From contig MWFF01000137.1 in NCBI GenBank assembly GCA_002071485.1, positions 1 to 42,557 of the forward strand: a DNA stretch of 42,557 bases, in the 5' to 3' direction. The position numbers and the translations under genes are program-made. This document shows, in pieces, positions 10,561-18,430 of this stretch. The notes under the pieces are model-generated. The model saw nothing but the letters and a program-made list of their open reading frames with translations. It was not told where the DNA came from and did not search any database. How positions within the stretch are numbered: the stretch's first letter is position 1; each line of letters starts with the position of its first letter. The DNA comes from Verrucomicrobia bacterium ADurb.Bin006 (GTDB taxonomy: Bacteria > Verrucomicrobiota > Verrucomicrobiia > Limisphaerales > J093).

Positions 10561-11256
10561 ATGATGAGCAACGTCGTGAGAATTCTGGTCGTGGAAGACG
10601 ATCCCAAGATCGGCTCGTTTGTGGTCAAGGGCTTCAAACAGGCCGGCTTCGCCGTCGACATTGCAGCCGATGGCGAGCGCGGGCTCGAACTCGCCACCAT
10701 CACCAACTACGACGCCGCGGTCGTGGATATCCTGCTGCCCAAGCTCGACGGACTCAGCCTGGTCAAACGCCTCCGCGCCCAAGACCTCCACGTCCCGGTC
10801 ATCTTCCTGAGCGCGCGGGCGAGCGTCGATGACCGCGTGCGGGGTCTGCAGGCCGGCGCCGACGATTATCTCACCAAACCGTTTGCCTTCTCGGAGTTGC
10901 TTGCCCGCGTGCAGGCGCTCATCCGCCGCGCTTCCCAGACGCCCGAGCCGGTCCGCCTGACCGTGGGCGATCTGACCCTCGACCTCATCAATCGAGAGGC
11001 AACGCGGGCCGGCCAGCGAATTGACCTCCAGTCGCGCGAGTTTGCCCTCCTCGAATACCTGATGCGCAATGCCGGGCGCGTGGTAACGAAGACCATGATC
11101 CTCGAACATGTCTGGGATTACAGCTTCGATCCTCAAACCAACGTCGTCGACGTCCTTGTCCATCGCGTCCGTGCCAAGGTGGATCCGGACAAGGCCCTGA
11201 TTCAAACGCTTCGCGGCGTCGGCTACGTGCTCAAGGCACCAGCCACCGCACCTTGA
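10561..11256 (+). CDS. OmpR/PhoB-family response regulator (orphan)
   Basis: 231 residues from ATG 10561 (ATG 10564 is equally possible); an in-frame extension back to 10348 runs through a repeat and is rejected. The receiver domain has the acidic pocket in VVEDDPKIG, phospho-acceptor D56 (AAVVDILLP), S84 and K106 (YLTKPFAF). The C-terminal winged helix (about 135-228) carries LQSREFALLEYLMRNAGRVV and the HRVRAKVD recognition segment. It is a DNA-binding regulator switched by phosphorylation. Such genes usually precede a histidine kinase, but none follows: the next 450 bp are repeats, and the frame starting at TTG overlapping the stop closes after about 55 residues with no kinase motif. Its kinase must be elsewhere or lost. 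Confidence 0.95.
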   Translation: MMSNVVRILVVEDDPKIGSFVVKGFKQAGFAVDIAADGERGLELATITNYDAAVVDILLPKLDGLSLVKRLRAQDLHVPVIFLSARASVDDRVRGLQAGADDYLTKPFAFSELLARVQALIRRASQTPEPVRLTVGDLTLDLINREATRAGQRIDLQSREFALLEYLMRNAGRVVTKTMILEHVWDYSFDPQTNVVDVLVHRVRAKVDPDKALIQTLRGVGYVLKAPATAP

Positions 11257-11457
11257 CCGCGCCGGTGTCCATTGCTCGGCCCGCGAACCTCAAGCGGCGA
11301 CGACCCGTCGCCGAGAACCACCGTCTTCACTCGCGACGGGGGGCGACGAGGACGGCTCCGCTCCGGCCATTTCGTCTTCATGAATTGGCGCTGCGCCGCG
11401 GTCCGGTGCATCTGTAGCTTGCCGGAAGTCCCGTTCGGTCAGTCTCGGGGTCAATCA

Positions 11458-11491
11458 GTGTTCCGTCCCGAATCTGTGAGGGGCGGAACAC
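11458..11491. other. Long hairpin in the gap after the response regulator
   Basis: GTGTTCCGTCCC (11458-11469) pairs with GGGGCGGAACAC (11480-11491), a 12-base-pair stem with one G-T pair around a 10-base loop. There is no T run after it and it lies about 200 bases past the nearest stop codon, so it could be a factor-independent terminator variant or a repeat palindrome. Bases 11257-11457 hold no recognisable gene. Confidence 0.55.
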
Positions 11492-11510
11492 AGATTGTCC
11501 GGCCATAGCC

Positions 11511-11716
11511 TTCTCTGTGTCCTCGGCGTCTCTGTGGTCCATTCCGCGCGGTGACATTCAGCGAGGGTGATCAACCACAGAGGCACAGAGAGCGCGGAGA
11601 TGGGAGATCGGGGATCGACTGCCGGAGCCGACTTTCTCACTGACGCACCTCCGTTGAAGCGGCTTGTCTTGCGGCGGAGGTCTTCAGCCGCAAAAGAACG
11701 CAAAGAGCGCGAAGAT
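11511..11716. repeat. CACAGAG-type and GCAAAGA-type dispersed intergenic repeats
   Basis: TTCTCTGTGTCCTCGGCGTC and the following TCTGTGGTCC (11511-11540) are approximately inverted at 11573-11606 (ACCACAGAGGCACAGAGAGC onward). A third stretch, GCCGCAAAAGAACGCAAAG and GCGCGAAGA at 11688-11716, is of the purine-rich type that often accompanies them. Repeats of this look are common between genes in several bacterial phyla; their role is not established. They directly precede the broken oxidoreductase. Confidence 0.65.
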
Positions 11717-11725
11717 TGTCTCAAT

Positions 11726-12111
11726 GTGGGCGAAGCGGCCATCTTCGCCACGCCGCCTGCATTCCGGTGGGTTCATTTCACGTATGCCATCGCCAAGGGG
11801 CTTGACGTGTTCATGGAAAAACCGGTCACCGTGGACGCTCCTCCACGCGCAAGATGCTGGCCCTGGCCGAGGAGGTCGACCGCAAGAAGCTCAAGGTGGG
11901 CGTCGGACTCATGGTGCGCCACTGCAAGGGCCGTCAGGAACTCCATGCCCGCATCCAGCAGGGCGAGATCGGCGACCTCATGTTGCTCCGCGGCCACCGG
12001 ATGGGCGGCGCCGCCGGCACGGCCGGGGCGCGTCCGGCCGACCGCAGCGAACTGCTCTACCAGGTCCAGCGCTTCCACGCCTTTCTCTGGGCCGGCGGAG
12101 GTTTGTTCAGT
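11726..12111 (+). pseudogene. Broken Gfo/Idh/MocA-family oxidoreductase
   Basis: From 11726 the reading is VGEAAIFATPPAFRW...GLDVFMEKPVTVD, the end of a Rossmann domain with the family's EKP motif. At 11840-11842 one base is missing (GCTCCTCCACG where GCTCCnTCCACG would keep frame). The next frame then continues as KMLALAEEVDRKKLKVGVGLMVRH, GEIGDLMLLRGHRMGG and FHAFLWAGGGLFS. The N-terminal GxGxxG dinucleotide site is gone, replaced by repeats. The C-terminal half stops at 12111, four bases before the 3-prime end of queD. It is therefore truncated at both ends and frameshifted. Intact relatives are NAD(P)-dependent sugar or cyclitol dehydrogenases. The recent-looking single-base loss suggests decay is not ancient. 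Confidence 0.85.
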
Positions 12112-12114
12112 TTC

Positions 12115-12486
12115 TCAGCGAGCGGGCAAGCCCCGGTAAATGCACCGGGCCGTGCAGGTTTCCGCGACGACCACCTCGGTCAACTCGGGCAGACGCGGCT
12201 TGAGGCGGTCCCAAATCCAACGGGCGATGTTCTCGCTTGTCGGGTTGTCCAGACCAGGCACCTCGTTCAGATACCTGTGATCCAACTGCTCGAAGAGCGG
12301 CTTGAACCGCTTCGTGATCTCGGCGTAGTCGATGAGCCATCCCAGGTCGGGATCGCACTCGCCCGCCACGGCGATCTCGGCGCGGAAACTGTGCCCGTGA
12401 AGACGCCGGCACTTGTGCGACTCGGGCAGGCGCGGCAGGAGATGAGCGGCTTCAAACTGAAAGGTCTTTCGCAATTCAACGTGCAT
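12115..12486 (-). CDS. queD: 6-carboxy/pyruvoyl-tetrahydropterin synthase family (QueD)
   Basis: 123 residues from ATG 12486. Zinc ligands are H15 (FEAAHLL), H30 and H32, preceded by the catalytic cysteine C26 in CRRLHGH. The D69-H70 pair (QLDHRYLN) and E109 ([15 protein letters not shown]) complete the active site. The CxxxHGH spacing is the QueD form, which makes 6-carboxy-tetrahydropterin from dihydroneopterin triphosphate, the second step toward queuosine; pterin synthases are close relatives. It is the last gene of a six-gene minus-strand block, 10 bp after luxC. No other queuosine gene is in the window, so its role beside lipid genes is open. Its 3-prime end abuts a truncated pseudogene. 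Confidence 0.92.
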   Translation of the reverse strand: MHVELRKTFQFEAAHLLPRLPESHKCRRLHGHSFRAEIAVAGECDPDLGWLIDYAEITKRFKPLFEQLDHRYLNEVPGLDNPTSENIARWIWDRLKPRLPELTEVVVAETCTARCIYRGLPAR

Positions 12487-12496
12487 AGGAACATCC

Positions 12497-13870
12497 TCAC
12501 CAGCGCGACGGCAATTCCCAATCGGTCCACGTGACCAGGTCGCCCAGACTCGGGCGCCCATCGTGGCGCCAGGCCAGAGGTGGACGCTGCATTCGTCCGA
12601 GGGGGCAGATTCGGGTGACCCCCCATTGGGCGAGGCATTGCGCCAGGGCCTGCTCGTTTGTGCCCGACGCGGCGAGGCCGACGGTCGACACCTTGCCGCG
12701 GATCGCATCGGCGCCCTGCAGGGCCTCGTTGATGTTTGCGACCGGTTTGACGTAGACGAAGCGGTTAAGGCAGGAGAACTGGAAGCGCGGGTCGCTCTCG
12801 AACACAACAGTCCAATCGGTCGACCCGAAGCTGGACCAGAGCTGCGTCTCGTTCGAGTGGGCCGCCCGCACTTCATAGAAGGCGCGCCGGCTCGAGATGG
12901 CAGCGGCGGCTGGGGCGGGAAGCGGTCCTCGCGGCTGGAACTGCTCGCGGGCGGCCAGGCCGGACGCAAGCATCTCGGCGAACCGCTCTGGAGTCACAGT
13001 GCCCCCGTTCTCGACGTAGAAAACATGAGGCGAAAGACACCCCATTTGATTCCACGCCGCCACATCCTCCGCCGCAGCCGCGGCCAGCCGCGGGGCGGCG
13101 TATTTCGACAGGGCCTCCTGGGCCACATAGCCGAAGCTGACCCGGCTGCCATAACCGAGGAACCGCGTCCCAGGCGGCAAGCGCTCGCGAATCGCGGTCA
13201 AGGTTGCGTCCTCGCCCATGGCTGAGATGCAATCGGCCTGGGCAAACAAAACCGATTCCAACGCCGAGGTGCCTCCCTTCCATTCGGCAATCTCGAGACA
13301 CGCCCCCAGCTTCGGTTCGATCTCGTAGAGCGAATGGGCAAATAACCGCGGCAAAAAGGACGTTCCGGAGGCGCACTTGACCAATTGGGCGGAGCGCGTC
13401 AGCAGCCCCAGCACCAGGCTGACCAGCGGTGGATTCGGCAGCACACCTCCGGCGATGTGCACCAGCAACTCAGGGCCCCGTGCGAACCCTAGGCGTTCCC
13501 GCCCGGGCTCGTTTTCGCCGGCAGTCAGGCGTTCGAGCCGATGAGGATGTCCCAAGTCCTGAAGCACCAACTGCCGCAAGTTCTCGCCGGTCAGGGACTC
13601 GAAAAAGGCGTCCAGGCCGGCGGCGATCGTCTCGGGCGAGAAGCCCGTTGCCGCCGGACCGAACTCGAGGGCCTCCCGTCGAAAGGGGTTGTCCGAATCC
13701 ATCCAGTCCTCCGCGAGCCTGGCCACCACATCGATCAGATCGGCCGTGGTGCGATTGGCCAGAAAGCGCCGACGATTGCTCTTGAGCGCAAGGCAAGCGT
13801 CCGTGAGAACCGCGGGCGACAGCGCCGTTGGATCCGGAATGTCGGCCAGGAAGTAGTCAGGAAGCTGCAC
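12497..13870 (-). CDS. luxC: LuxC-family acyl-CoA/acyl-protein reductase
   Basis: 457 residues from ATG 13870. It is an aldehyde-dehydrogenase-superfamily reductase that accepts an acyl group on cysteine and reduces it with NADPH to a fatty aldehyde. Visible landmarks are [20 protein letters not shown] at about 128-147, the VKCASGTSF cofactor region at about 164-172, [13 protein letters not shown] near 237, and the acyl-accepting C278 in [12 protein letters not shown]. Length matches LuxC (about 480). It lies 38 bp after luxE and 10 bp before queD. There is no luciferase (luxAB) or thioesterase luxD, so it serves aldehyde supply for something other than light. The phylum-wide role of such pairs is unknown to me. 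Confidence 0.92.
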   Translation of the reverse strand: MQLPDYFLADIPDPTALSPAVLTDACLALKSNRRRFLANRTTADLIDVVARLAEDWMDSDNPFRREALEFGPAATGFSPETIAAGLDAFFESLTGENLRQLVLQDLGHPHRLERLTAGENEPGRERLGFARGPELLVHIAGGVLPNPPLVSLVLGLLTRSAQLVKCASGTSFLPRLFAHSLYEIEPKLGACLEIAEWKGGTSALESVLFAQADCISAMGEDATLTAIRERLPPGTRFLGYGSRVSFGYVAQEALSKYAAPRLAAAAAEDVAAWNQMGCLSPHVFYVENGGTVTPERFAEMLASGLAAREQFQPRGPLPAPAAAAISSRRAFYEVRAAHSNETQLWSSFGSTDWTVVFESDPRFQFSCLNRFVYVKPVANINEALQGADAIRGKVSTVGLAASGTNEQALAQCLAQWGVTRICPLGRMQRPPLAWRHDGRPSLGDLVTWTDWELPSRW

Positions 13871-13908
13871 GACGGAATCCTCGAAGACTCGATCGCATCA
13901 GGCACTGA

Positions 13909-15249
13909 TCAGGTTGCCACCGCGACGGCCCGCAGCGAGCAACCCCGCGGCTCCGCCATCTGGGCCCGGCCCACCAGATCGAAACCGGTTCCGCGGCGCA
14001 CGGCAAGATCCTCGGTCTGGATCGCCAGCACCGACCGCACATTCGCCAGATCGAACACCCGCAGCAGACCCGTCTCGCCATCCCGAACCTCGATCCCGTT
14101 CTCGGGAGAAACGACCACCGACCGCGCCCAGGGTGGGAAGTGAAACACCCGCGCGCCCGCAGGCGCAGGCTCACCGGCCGAATGCCCGGCGGACAGGCGG
14201 CGATCCTCTTCACCCCATTGCGGGGCGCCGGTCTCGATGCCCGGAGCGGCGCCGGAGTTCGTGGCGCCGCGAGCAGGTGGGTCGACAGCGCCTCGGGCGA
14301 GCGGGGACGCCGGCACGCAGGCGTCGTAGGCCTGCGAGCTGAGTTCGCTCATGCCGTACTCGGAGACGATGTGCGTCGGGGCAATACCGAGCGTGGTGCC
14401 AATCAACCGGTGCAGGTCCGGTTTCAAGACGCTCCTCGATAGCCCCTTGTAACCCCCCGTCTCGAGCGCGCGCGAGCCGGGGGGCAGCGCGCACTGCAGG
14501 CAGTCCTGATGCATCGCATCGAGCAGATGCACAAAGCCAAATGCCGTGCCCAAAACACAAACCGGTCGGCCATTCCGCGCGCACCGGCGCAGCAGCGCGG
14601 TCGACGCGGCCGTATCGACCCGCCACCCGCCGTCGCATTCAACTGCTCCGACAAAGGCGGAGTCATCGGCGCCCCAGGCCTCGATGACCGTGGCAAACAT
14701 GTGCGCCAGGGACGAATGCGGCGCTTCGGCCGGGTCTGGCGTCAAGGCCAGGAATGTGAATTCGCCCTTCCCCTGCCCCACCCCACCCATCAGGCGCGCC
14801 CGAAAGAAAGGCAGCAGCGACGCCTCGTACACCGCCAATGAACCGGCGCTGTGAAAGTGCCGGCTCGGGCGATGCCCCGTCGTCCCGCTCGAATGAAAGA
14901 CGCGTGTCCGAGCCTCCAAATGCAGGCTGGTGACCGCGTAGTCCTTGAATGCCGTCGTGGTCAGCGCGGGAATCGCGCGCCAATCCCCGATGTCTTCCGG
15001 CGCGATCCCGCGTCGTTGACACAGTCGAAACAGCGGACCGACCGCGCGGTGCTGGAGGCGAAAGAGCGCCAGGGCAAGTCGCTGGAATCGTGCCTCCTGC
15101 TCGTCCGAATCATCCCGTTCCAGACCTGTTCCGAACGGAACGGAATCCTGAATAAACCGGCGCAACTCCCCCTCGAACACCTCGAACGCTGCGTCTCCTG
15201 GAGACGCGCGTTGTTCGAAATCCGACAGTTGAATGTTTCTCTTAATCAT
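13909..15249 (-). CDS. luxE: LuxE-family acyl-protein synthetase
   Basis: 446 residues from ATG 15249. It activates a fatty acid with ATP to acyl-AMP and passes it to LuxC. The adenylate motif is HSSGTTGHRPSRHF (SSGTTG at 120-125), and the second family motif is SEYGMSELSSQAYD (296-309). Residues about 311-366 are a Gly/Ala/Pro-rich, low-complexity insert rather than a conserved part, followed again by conserved FHFPPWARSVVVSPENG. The family is usually about 370 residues, so the insert explains the extra length. It is tightly coupled to luxC downstream and separated from hpnJ by 116 bp that contain a hairpin. It may share the hpn transcript or have its own start. Confidence 0.9.
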   Translation of the reverse strand: MIKRNIQLSDFEQRASPGDAAFEVFEGELRRFIQDSVPFGTGLERDDSDEQEARFQRLALALFRLQHRAVGPLFRLCQRRGIAPEDIGDWRAIPALTTTAFKDYAVTSLHLEARTRVFHSSGTTGHRPSRHFHSAGSLAVYEASLLPFFRARLMGGVGQGKGEFTFLALTPDPAEAPHSSLAHMFATVIEAWGADDSAFVGAVECDGGWRVDTAASTALLRRCARNGRPVCVLGTAFGFVHLLDAMHQDCLQCALPPGSRALETGGYKGLSRSVLKPDLHRLIGTTLGIAPTHIVSEYGMSELSSQAYDACVPASPLARGAVDPPARGATNSGAAPGIETGAPQWGEEDRRLSAGHSAGEPAPAGARVFHFPPWARSVVVSPENGIEVRDGETGLLRVFDLANVRSVLAIQTEDLAVRRGTGFDLVGRAQMAEPRGCSLRAVAVAT

Positions 15250-15276
15250 GCGGTTTTGTTCGCGCGCCCCTCCGAA

Positions 15277-15309
15277 TCACCTTGATGAGCCGCGGCTCGC
15301 TCGAGGTGA
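15277..15309 (-). terminator. Hairpin between hpnJ and luxE
   Basis: On the plus strand TCACCTTGA (15277-15285) pairs with TCGAGGTGA (15301-15309) with one mismatch, enclosing a perfect GAGCC/GGCTC stem. It lies 57 bases past the hpnJ stop and 28 bases before the luxE start. No T run follows, so it may slow transcription or stabilise RNA ends rather than fully stop the operon. Confidence 0.5.
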
Positions 15310-15365
15310 TGTGCAATCGAAAACAGGGGCGCCTGACTGGTTCGCCGCCACAGCCAGGGGCGATG

Positions 15366-16823
15366 TTAGCGGGTTGTCGCAGGTTCGCAAGCCCCGCCTT
15401 GGATTTCACGGCGCTGGGCCATGGTGCGGAAGAACTCGTAACCCTCGCGCAGACGCCGCACGCAGACTTCCTTGTCTTCGAGCATCGTCTTGAGAATGCG
15501 CAGAATCGGTTTGGGCCGCAGGAAGTAGCGTCGATAGAAGACCTCGACCGCCTCGAAGATCTCCTCCTTGCTCAAGCCGGGGTATTCGAGGGCTGAGTGC
15601 TGCAGACCGTCCTGATGCAGGATGTCGGTCTTGTCCTCTCGGGCGAACCAGCCGTTCTGGCGGGCCATTTCGTAGAGTTCGGTGCCCGGATACGGCGCGG
15701 CCAGAGATACTTGGATGCTGAACACGTCCAGTTCCTGGGCGAACCGGATGGTCTCCTCGATGGTCTCCCGTGTCTCAATGGGCAGTCCGAGGATGAACGT
15801 GCCGTGGATGATGACGCCGATGTCGTGACAGGCTTTCGTAAACGCGCGCATTTGGTCGACCGTGACCCCCTTCTTCGCCCGACGCAGAATCTCATCGCTG
15901 CCCGACTCGTAGCCGACCAGCAACAGCCGCAGGCCGCAGTCCTTCATCAGCTTGATCGTGTCGAAGTTGAGATTGGCGCGGCTGTTGCACGACCAGACCA
16001 GGCCCAGTGGCTTGAGTTTGCGGGCCACATCGCGCGCGCGCGGCAGATTCGCCGTAAAGGTGTCGTCGTCGAAAAAGAACTCCTTCACTTCCGGAAAGAG
16101 TCGCTTCGCATACGCCATCTCGTCCGCGACATTCCCCGCCGAGCGGACGCGATACCTGTGTCCGCCAATGGTCTGCGGCCAAAGGCAGAACGTGCACTGC
16201 CCCGGACAGCCGCGTCCGGTGTATAAACTCAAATAGGGATGAAGCAGATAGCCGATGAAGTACTTCTCGATGACAAGGTCCCGCTTGTACACGTCGACCA
16301 CCCAAGGCAGAGCGTCCATGTCGGCGATCAGATCCCGTTCCCTGTTGTGGATGATCCGGCCCTCTTTGCGGTAGGACAGGCCGGCAATGTCCGCCAGGGG
16401 GCGGTCCTCGGCCACTTCCTTGCATGTGTAATCGAACTCCTTGCGCCCCACCCAATCGATGGCCGGCGAGGCCTTGAGCGTCTCGGTGGGCAGAACGGCC
16501 GCGTGGGCTCCGACAAATCCGATCGTCGTATCCGGGCGCCGGGCCTTGATGGCCTCGGCCACCCTGCAGTCGTTGCGCAGAGAGGGCGTCGAGGTGTGGA
16601 TGATAACGTGGTCGTAGCCGTGCGCGTGTCGGAGACATTCCTCGATCCCGATCTCATGCGGCGGACAGTCCATCAGCTTCGCCCCGGGCACCAAAGCCGC
16701 CGGCTGGGCCAGCCACGTCGGATACCAGTAGCTGGTCACCTCGCGTCTGGCCTGGTAGCGCGATCCGGCGCCTCCATCGAAGCCATCGAAGCTCGGAGGA
16801 GAGAGAAATAGAACTCGGCTCAT
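15366..16823 (-). CDS. hpnJ: Hopanoid radical SAM protein HpnJ
   Basis: 485 residues from ATG 16823; the open frame continues upstream but inside hpnH. The opening MSRVLFLSPPSFDGFDGGAG and the following YQARREV...SYWYPTWLAQPAAL are typical of HpnJ. An N-terminal cobalamin-type Rossmann domain (about 1-180) precedes the radical SAM barrel, whose 4Fe-4S ligands are C206, C210 and C213 in GRGCPGQCTFC. Other landmarks are EFFFDDDTF, LLLVGYESG and IHGTFILGLP. Work on hopanoid producers assigns HpnJ the ring contraction that turns bacteriohopanetetrol glucosamine into the cyclitol ether. The start overlaps the hpnH stop (ATGA at 16823-16820), so translation is coupled. hpnI and hpnK, which make its substrate, are not in the window. 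Confidence 0.95.
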   Translation of the reverse strand: MSRVLFLSPPSFDGFDGGAGSRYQARREVTSYWYPTWLAQPAALVPGAKLMDCPPHEIGIEECLRHAHGYDHVIIHTSTPSLRNDCRVAEAIKARRPDTTIGFVGAHAAVLPTETLKASPAIDWVGRKEFDYTCKEVAEDRPLADIAGLSYRKEGRIIHNRERDLIADMDALPWVVDVYKRDLVIEKYFIGYLLHPYLSLYTGRGCPGQCTFCLWPQTIGGHRYRVRSAGNVADEMAYAKRLFPEVKEFFFDDDTFTANLPRARDVARKLKPLGLVWSCNSRANLNFDTIKLMKDCGLRLLLVGYESGSDEILRRAKKGVTVDQMRAFTKACHDIGVIIHGTFILGLPIETRETIEETIRFAQELDVFSIQVSLAAPYPGTELYEMARQNGWFAREDKTDILHQDGLQHSALEYPGLSKEEIFEAVEVFYRRYFLRPKPILRILKTMLEDKEVCVRRLREGYEFFRTMAQRREIQGGACEPATTR

Positions 16824-18046
16824 GATGCGGTCCGATTGAAGGCGTTCACCCGTTGCCCCTCGATGGCGGGCGGCGGGCGCGGCCCAAAGTTGTAGATAAA
16901 GTTCTTCCAGTGATCGCCGCGGCGGTAGTCGGTGCCCAGCGCGCCGCTCGGATCGTAGCCGCAGTGGACCATGCAATTCTCGCAACGCGGGTCCCGAACC
17001 ACGCCGTCGACCACGCCATACCTGTCCCAGTCCACCCGTTCGAGCATCTGGCCGTACCCGGCATAATGATCGTCGGTGATGAGATAGCAGGGGGCTTTCC
17101 AGCCCTTGATGTTGTATGTCGGAATGGCCCAGGCGCTGCATGTCAATTCGCGCCGGCCCGCCAGAAACTCCTGGTAAACGGGCGTGCCGAAGATCGTGAA
17201 CCGCCTGCCCCAATCGAGAATCCCGGCAAACTTTTCCCGCGTCATCGCCCGGGTAAGAAAGAAGTCCTCGGGCCGTTTCCCCAGTCGCTGCGCCATGTCG
17301 CGCTTGGCGGCGTCGTAATCGTATCCGGGCGAAATGGTGTGACCATCAACACCCATCCAGGAGAAGAAGGCGAACATCTCCTCGATTTCGCGCACACTGG
17401 TCTCGCGGTAGACGGTCGTGTTGGTGGCCACTTGAAAGCCCAACTCTTTCGCCAGGCGGATGGCGGCCACGCACTCCCGGAAAACCCCCTCGCGCTCGAC
17501 GATGCGGTCATGCGTCGATTCGAGACCATCGATGTGGACGTTCCAGTAGAGCCATCGACTGGGGGCAATGACAGGCCCCTCTCCGGTCCTGCCGCGCCGG
17601 ATCGTCTCGGCCTGGCTGGCGGTGATCAACTCCTCGGCCAGAAGCCTGCGCAGCAAGCCTTCCCGGGCCGGGCTGTGCGTGTGTGCCAGGTAGTCGCGGA
17701 GCTTCCGGCGCATAAGCACGCCATTGGTGCAAATGTACACGATGCGGCCCTGCGCCAATAACCCCTCGACGAGTGCTTCAACCTGCGGATAGATGAGCGG
17801 TTCGCCCCCGCAGATGCTCACCATCGGCGCCCCGCACTCCGCGGCCGCCGCCAGACACGTGTCAAGCGGCACGCTGTCCTTGAGACTCGTCGAGTACTCC
17901 CGAATCCGTCCGCACCCGGTGCAGGACAGGTTGCAGGCGTGCAGCGGTTCGAGCTGCAAGACCATAGCGAACTTCGGGGTGCCCCGAAGCTTGTGCTTGA
18001 TAATGTGCCCGGCGATCTTCGCCGACAACGCGAACGGAAAGCGCAT
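16820..18046 (-). CDS. hpnH: Adenosyl-hopane synthase HpnH (radical SAM)
   Basis: 408 residues from ATG 18046. HpnH adds the 5-prime-deoxyadenosyl radical to diploptene, the first step of extended hopanoids. The cluster ligands are C38, C42 and C45 in ACNLSCTGCG. Other matches are GAPMVSICGGEPLIYP, VYICTNGVLM, NVHIDGLESTHD, VDGHTISPGYDYD and the C-terminal CENCMVHCGYDP. Between the TNG strand and the WNVHIDG strand there is an extra segment of about 40 residues (roughly 118-160) absent from proteobacterial HpnH as I know it. It starts 9 bp after the lipoprotein gene and overlaps hpnJ by 4 bp. No squalene-hopene cyclase lies nearby. Confidence 0.94.
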   Translation of the reverse strand: MRFPFALSAKIAGHIIKHKLRGTPKFAMVLQLEPLHACNLSCTGCGRIREYSTSLKDSVPLDTCLAAAAECGAPMVSICGGEPLIYPQVEALVEGLLAQGRIVYICTNGVLMRRKLRDYLAHTHSPAREGLLRRLLAEELITASQAETIRRGRTGEGPVIAPSRWLYWNVHIDGLESTHDRIVEREGVFRECVAAIRLAKELGFQVATNTTVYRETSVREIEEMFAFFSWMGVDGHTISPGYDYDAAKRDMAQRLGKRPEDFFLTRAMTREKFAGILDWGRRFTIFGTPVYQEFLAGRRELTCSAWAIPTYNIKGWKAPCYLITDDHYAGYGQMLERVDWDRYGVVDGVVRDPRCENCMVHCGYDPSGALGTDYRRGDHWKNFIYNFGPRPPPAIEGQRVNAFNRTAS

Positions 18047-18055
18047 ACGCTGGCG

Positions 18056-18268
18056 CTACGAAGCCTGGGCCAGTGCGGGCACAGGCGGCGCGGAGGGGGT
18101 CGACACCGGGCTGCCTGGAGCCGATTGCGGCTGGGCCTGTCCGAGACCGGGAATCAGAAACATGAGCGGGGAAATTGAGGGAGAGAGCGCCAAACCGCCG
18201 CAACCGCTGGCGAGCAATGCGATTGCCACCAAAGTTGCAAAGAGCATCTGGTTGCAGCTAAATTTCAC
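18056..18268 (-). CDS. Small putative lipoprotein at the head of the hpn operon
   Basis: 70 residues from GTG 18268, or 63 from an internal ATG (18247). A hydrophobic signal (MLFATLVAIALLASGC) ends in an A-S-G-C lipobox, so the product is probably lipidated at C23 and envelope-bound. After it come GGLALSPSISPLMFLIPGLG and a Gln/Pro/Ser/Ala-rich tail, with no recognised domain. The stop lies 9 bp before the hpnH start, which makes it the first gene of the lipoprotein-hpnH-hpnJ unit. The 162-bp region upstream, shared with the divergent gene at 18431, should hold the promoter, but I could not pick a convincing one. Confidence 0.65.
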   Translation of the reverse strand: MKFSCNQMLFATLVAIALLASGCGGLALSPSISPLMFLIPGLGQAQPQSAPGSPVSTPSAPPVPALAQAS

Positions 18269-18430
18269 TCGGGCACTATAGACCCGACTGTCTCGATGGC
18301 AAATACGAACTCCAGCAGCCAGTTCGCACCTGAACCACTCTCGGAGGGCCGAACTCCTCCACTCCAGGGCGTCAGGCAATTGCCGTCGCCAATCGGGGGC
18401 TCTCCCGCAACCGCGGGATGGGCCCTCCCT

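Noticed and set aside
11254..11418. Remnant of a histidine kinase after the response regulator
   Set aside because: A TTG frame overlaps the stop, but its roughly 55 residues contain no membrane helix, H-box or ATPase motif.
12115..12486. Queuosine operon
   Set aside because: Only queD is present; queC, queE and queF do not appear in the window.
12497..15249. Bioluminescence operon
   Set aside because: luxC and luxE are present, but there is no luxA, luxB or luxD, and the neighbours concern hopanoids.
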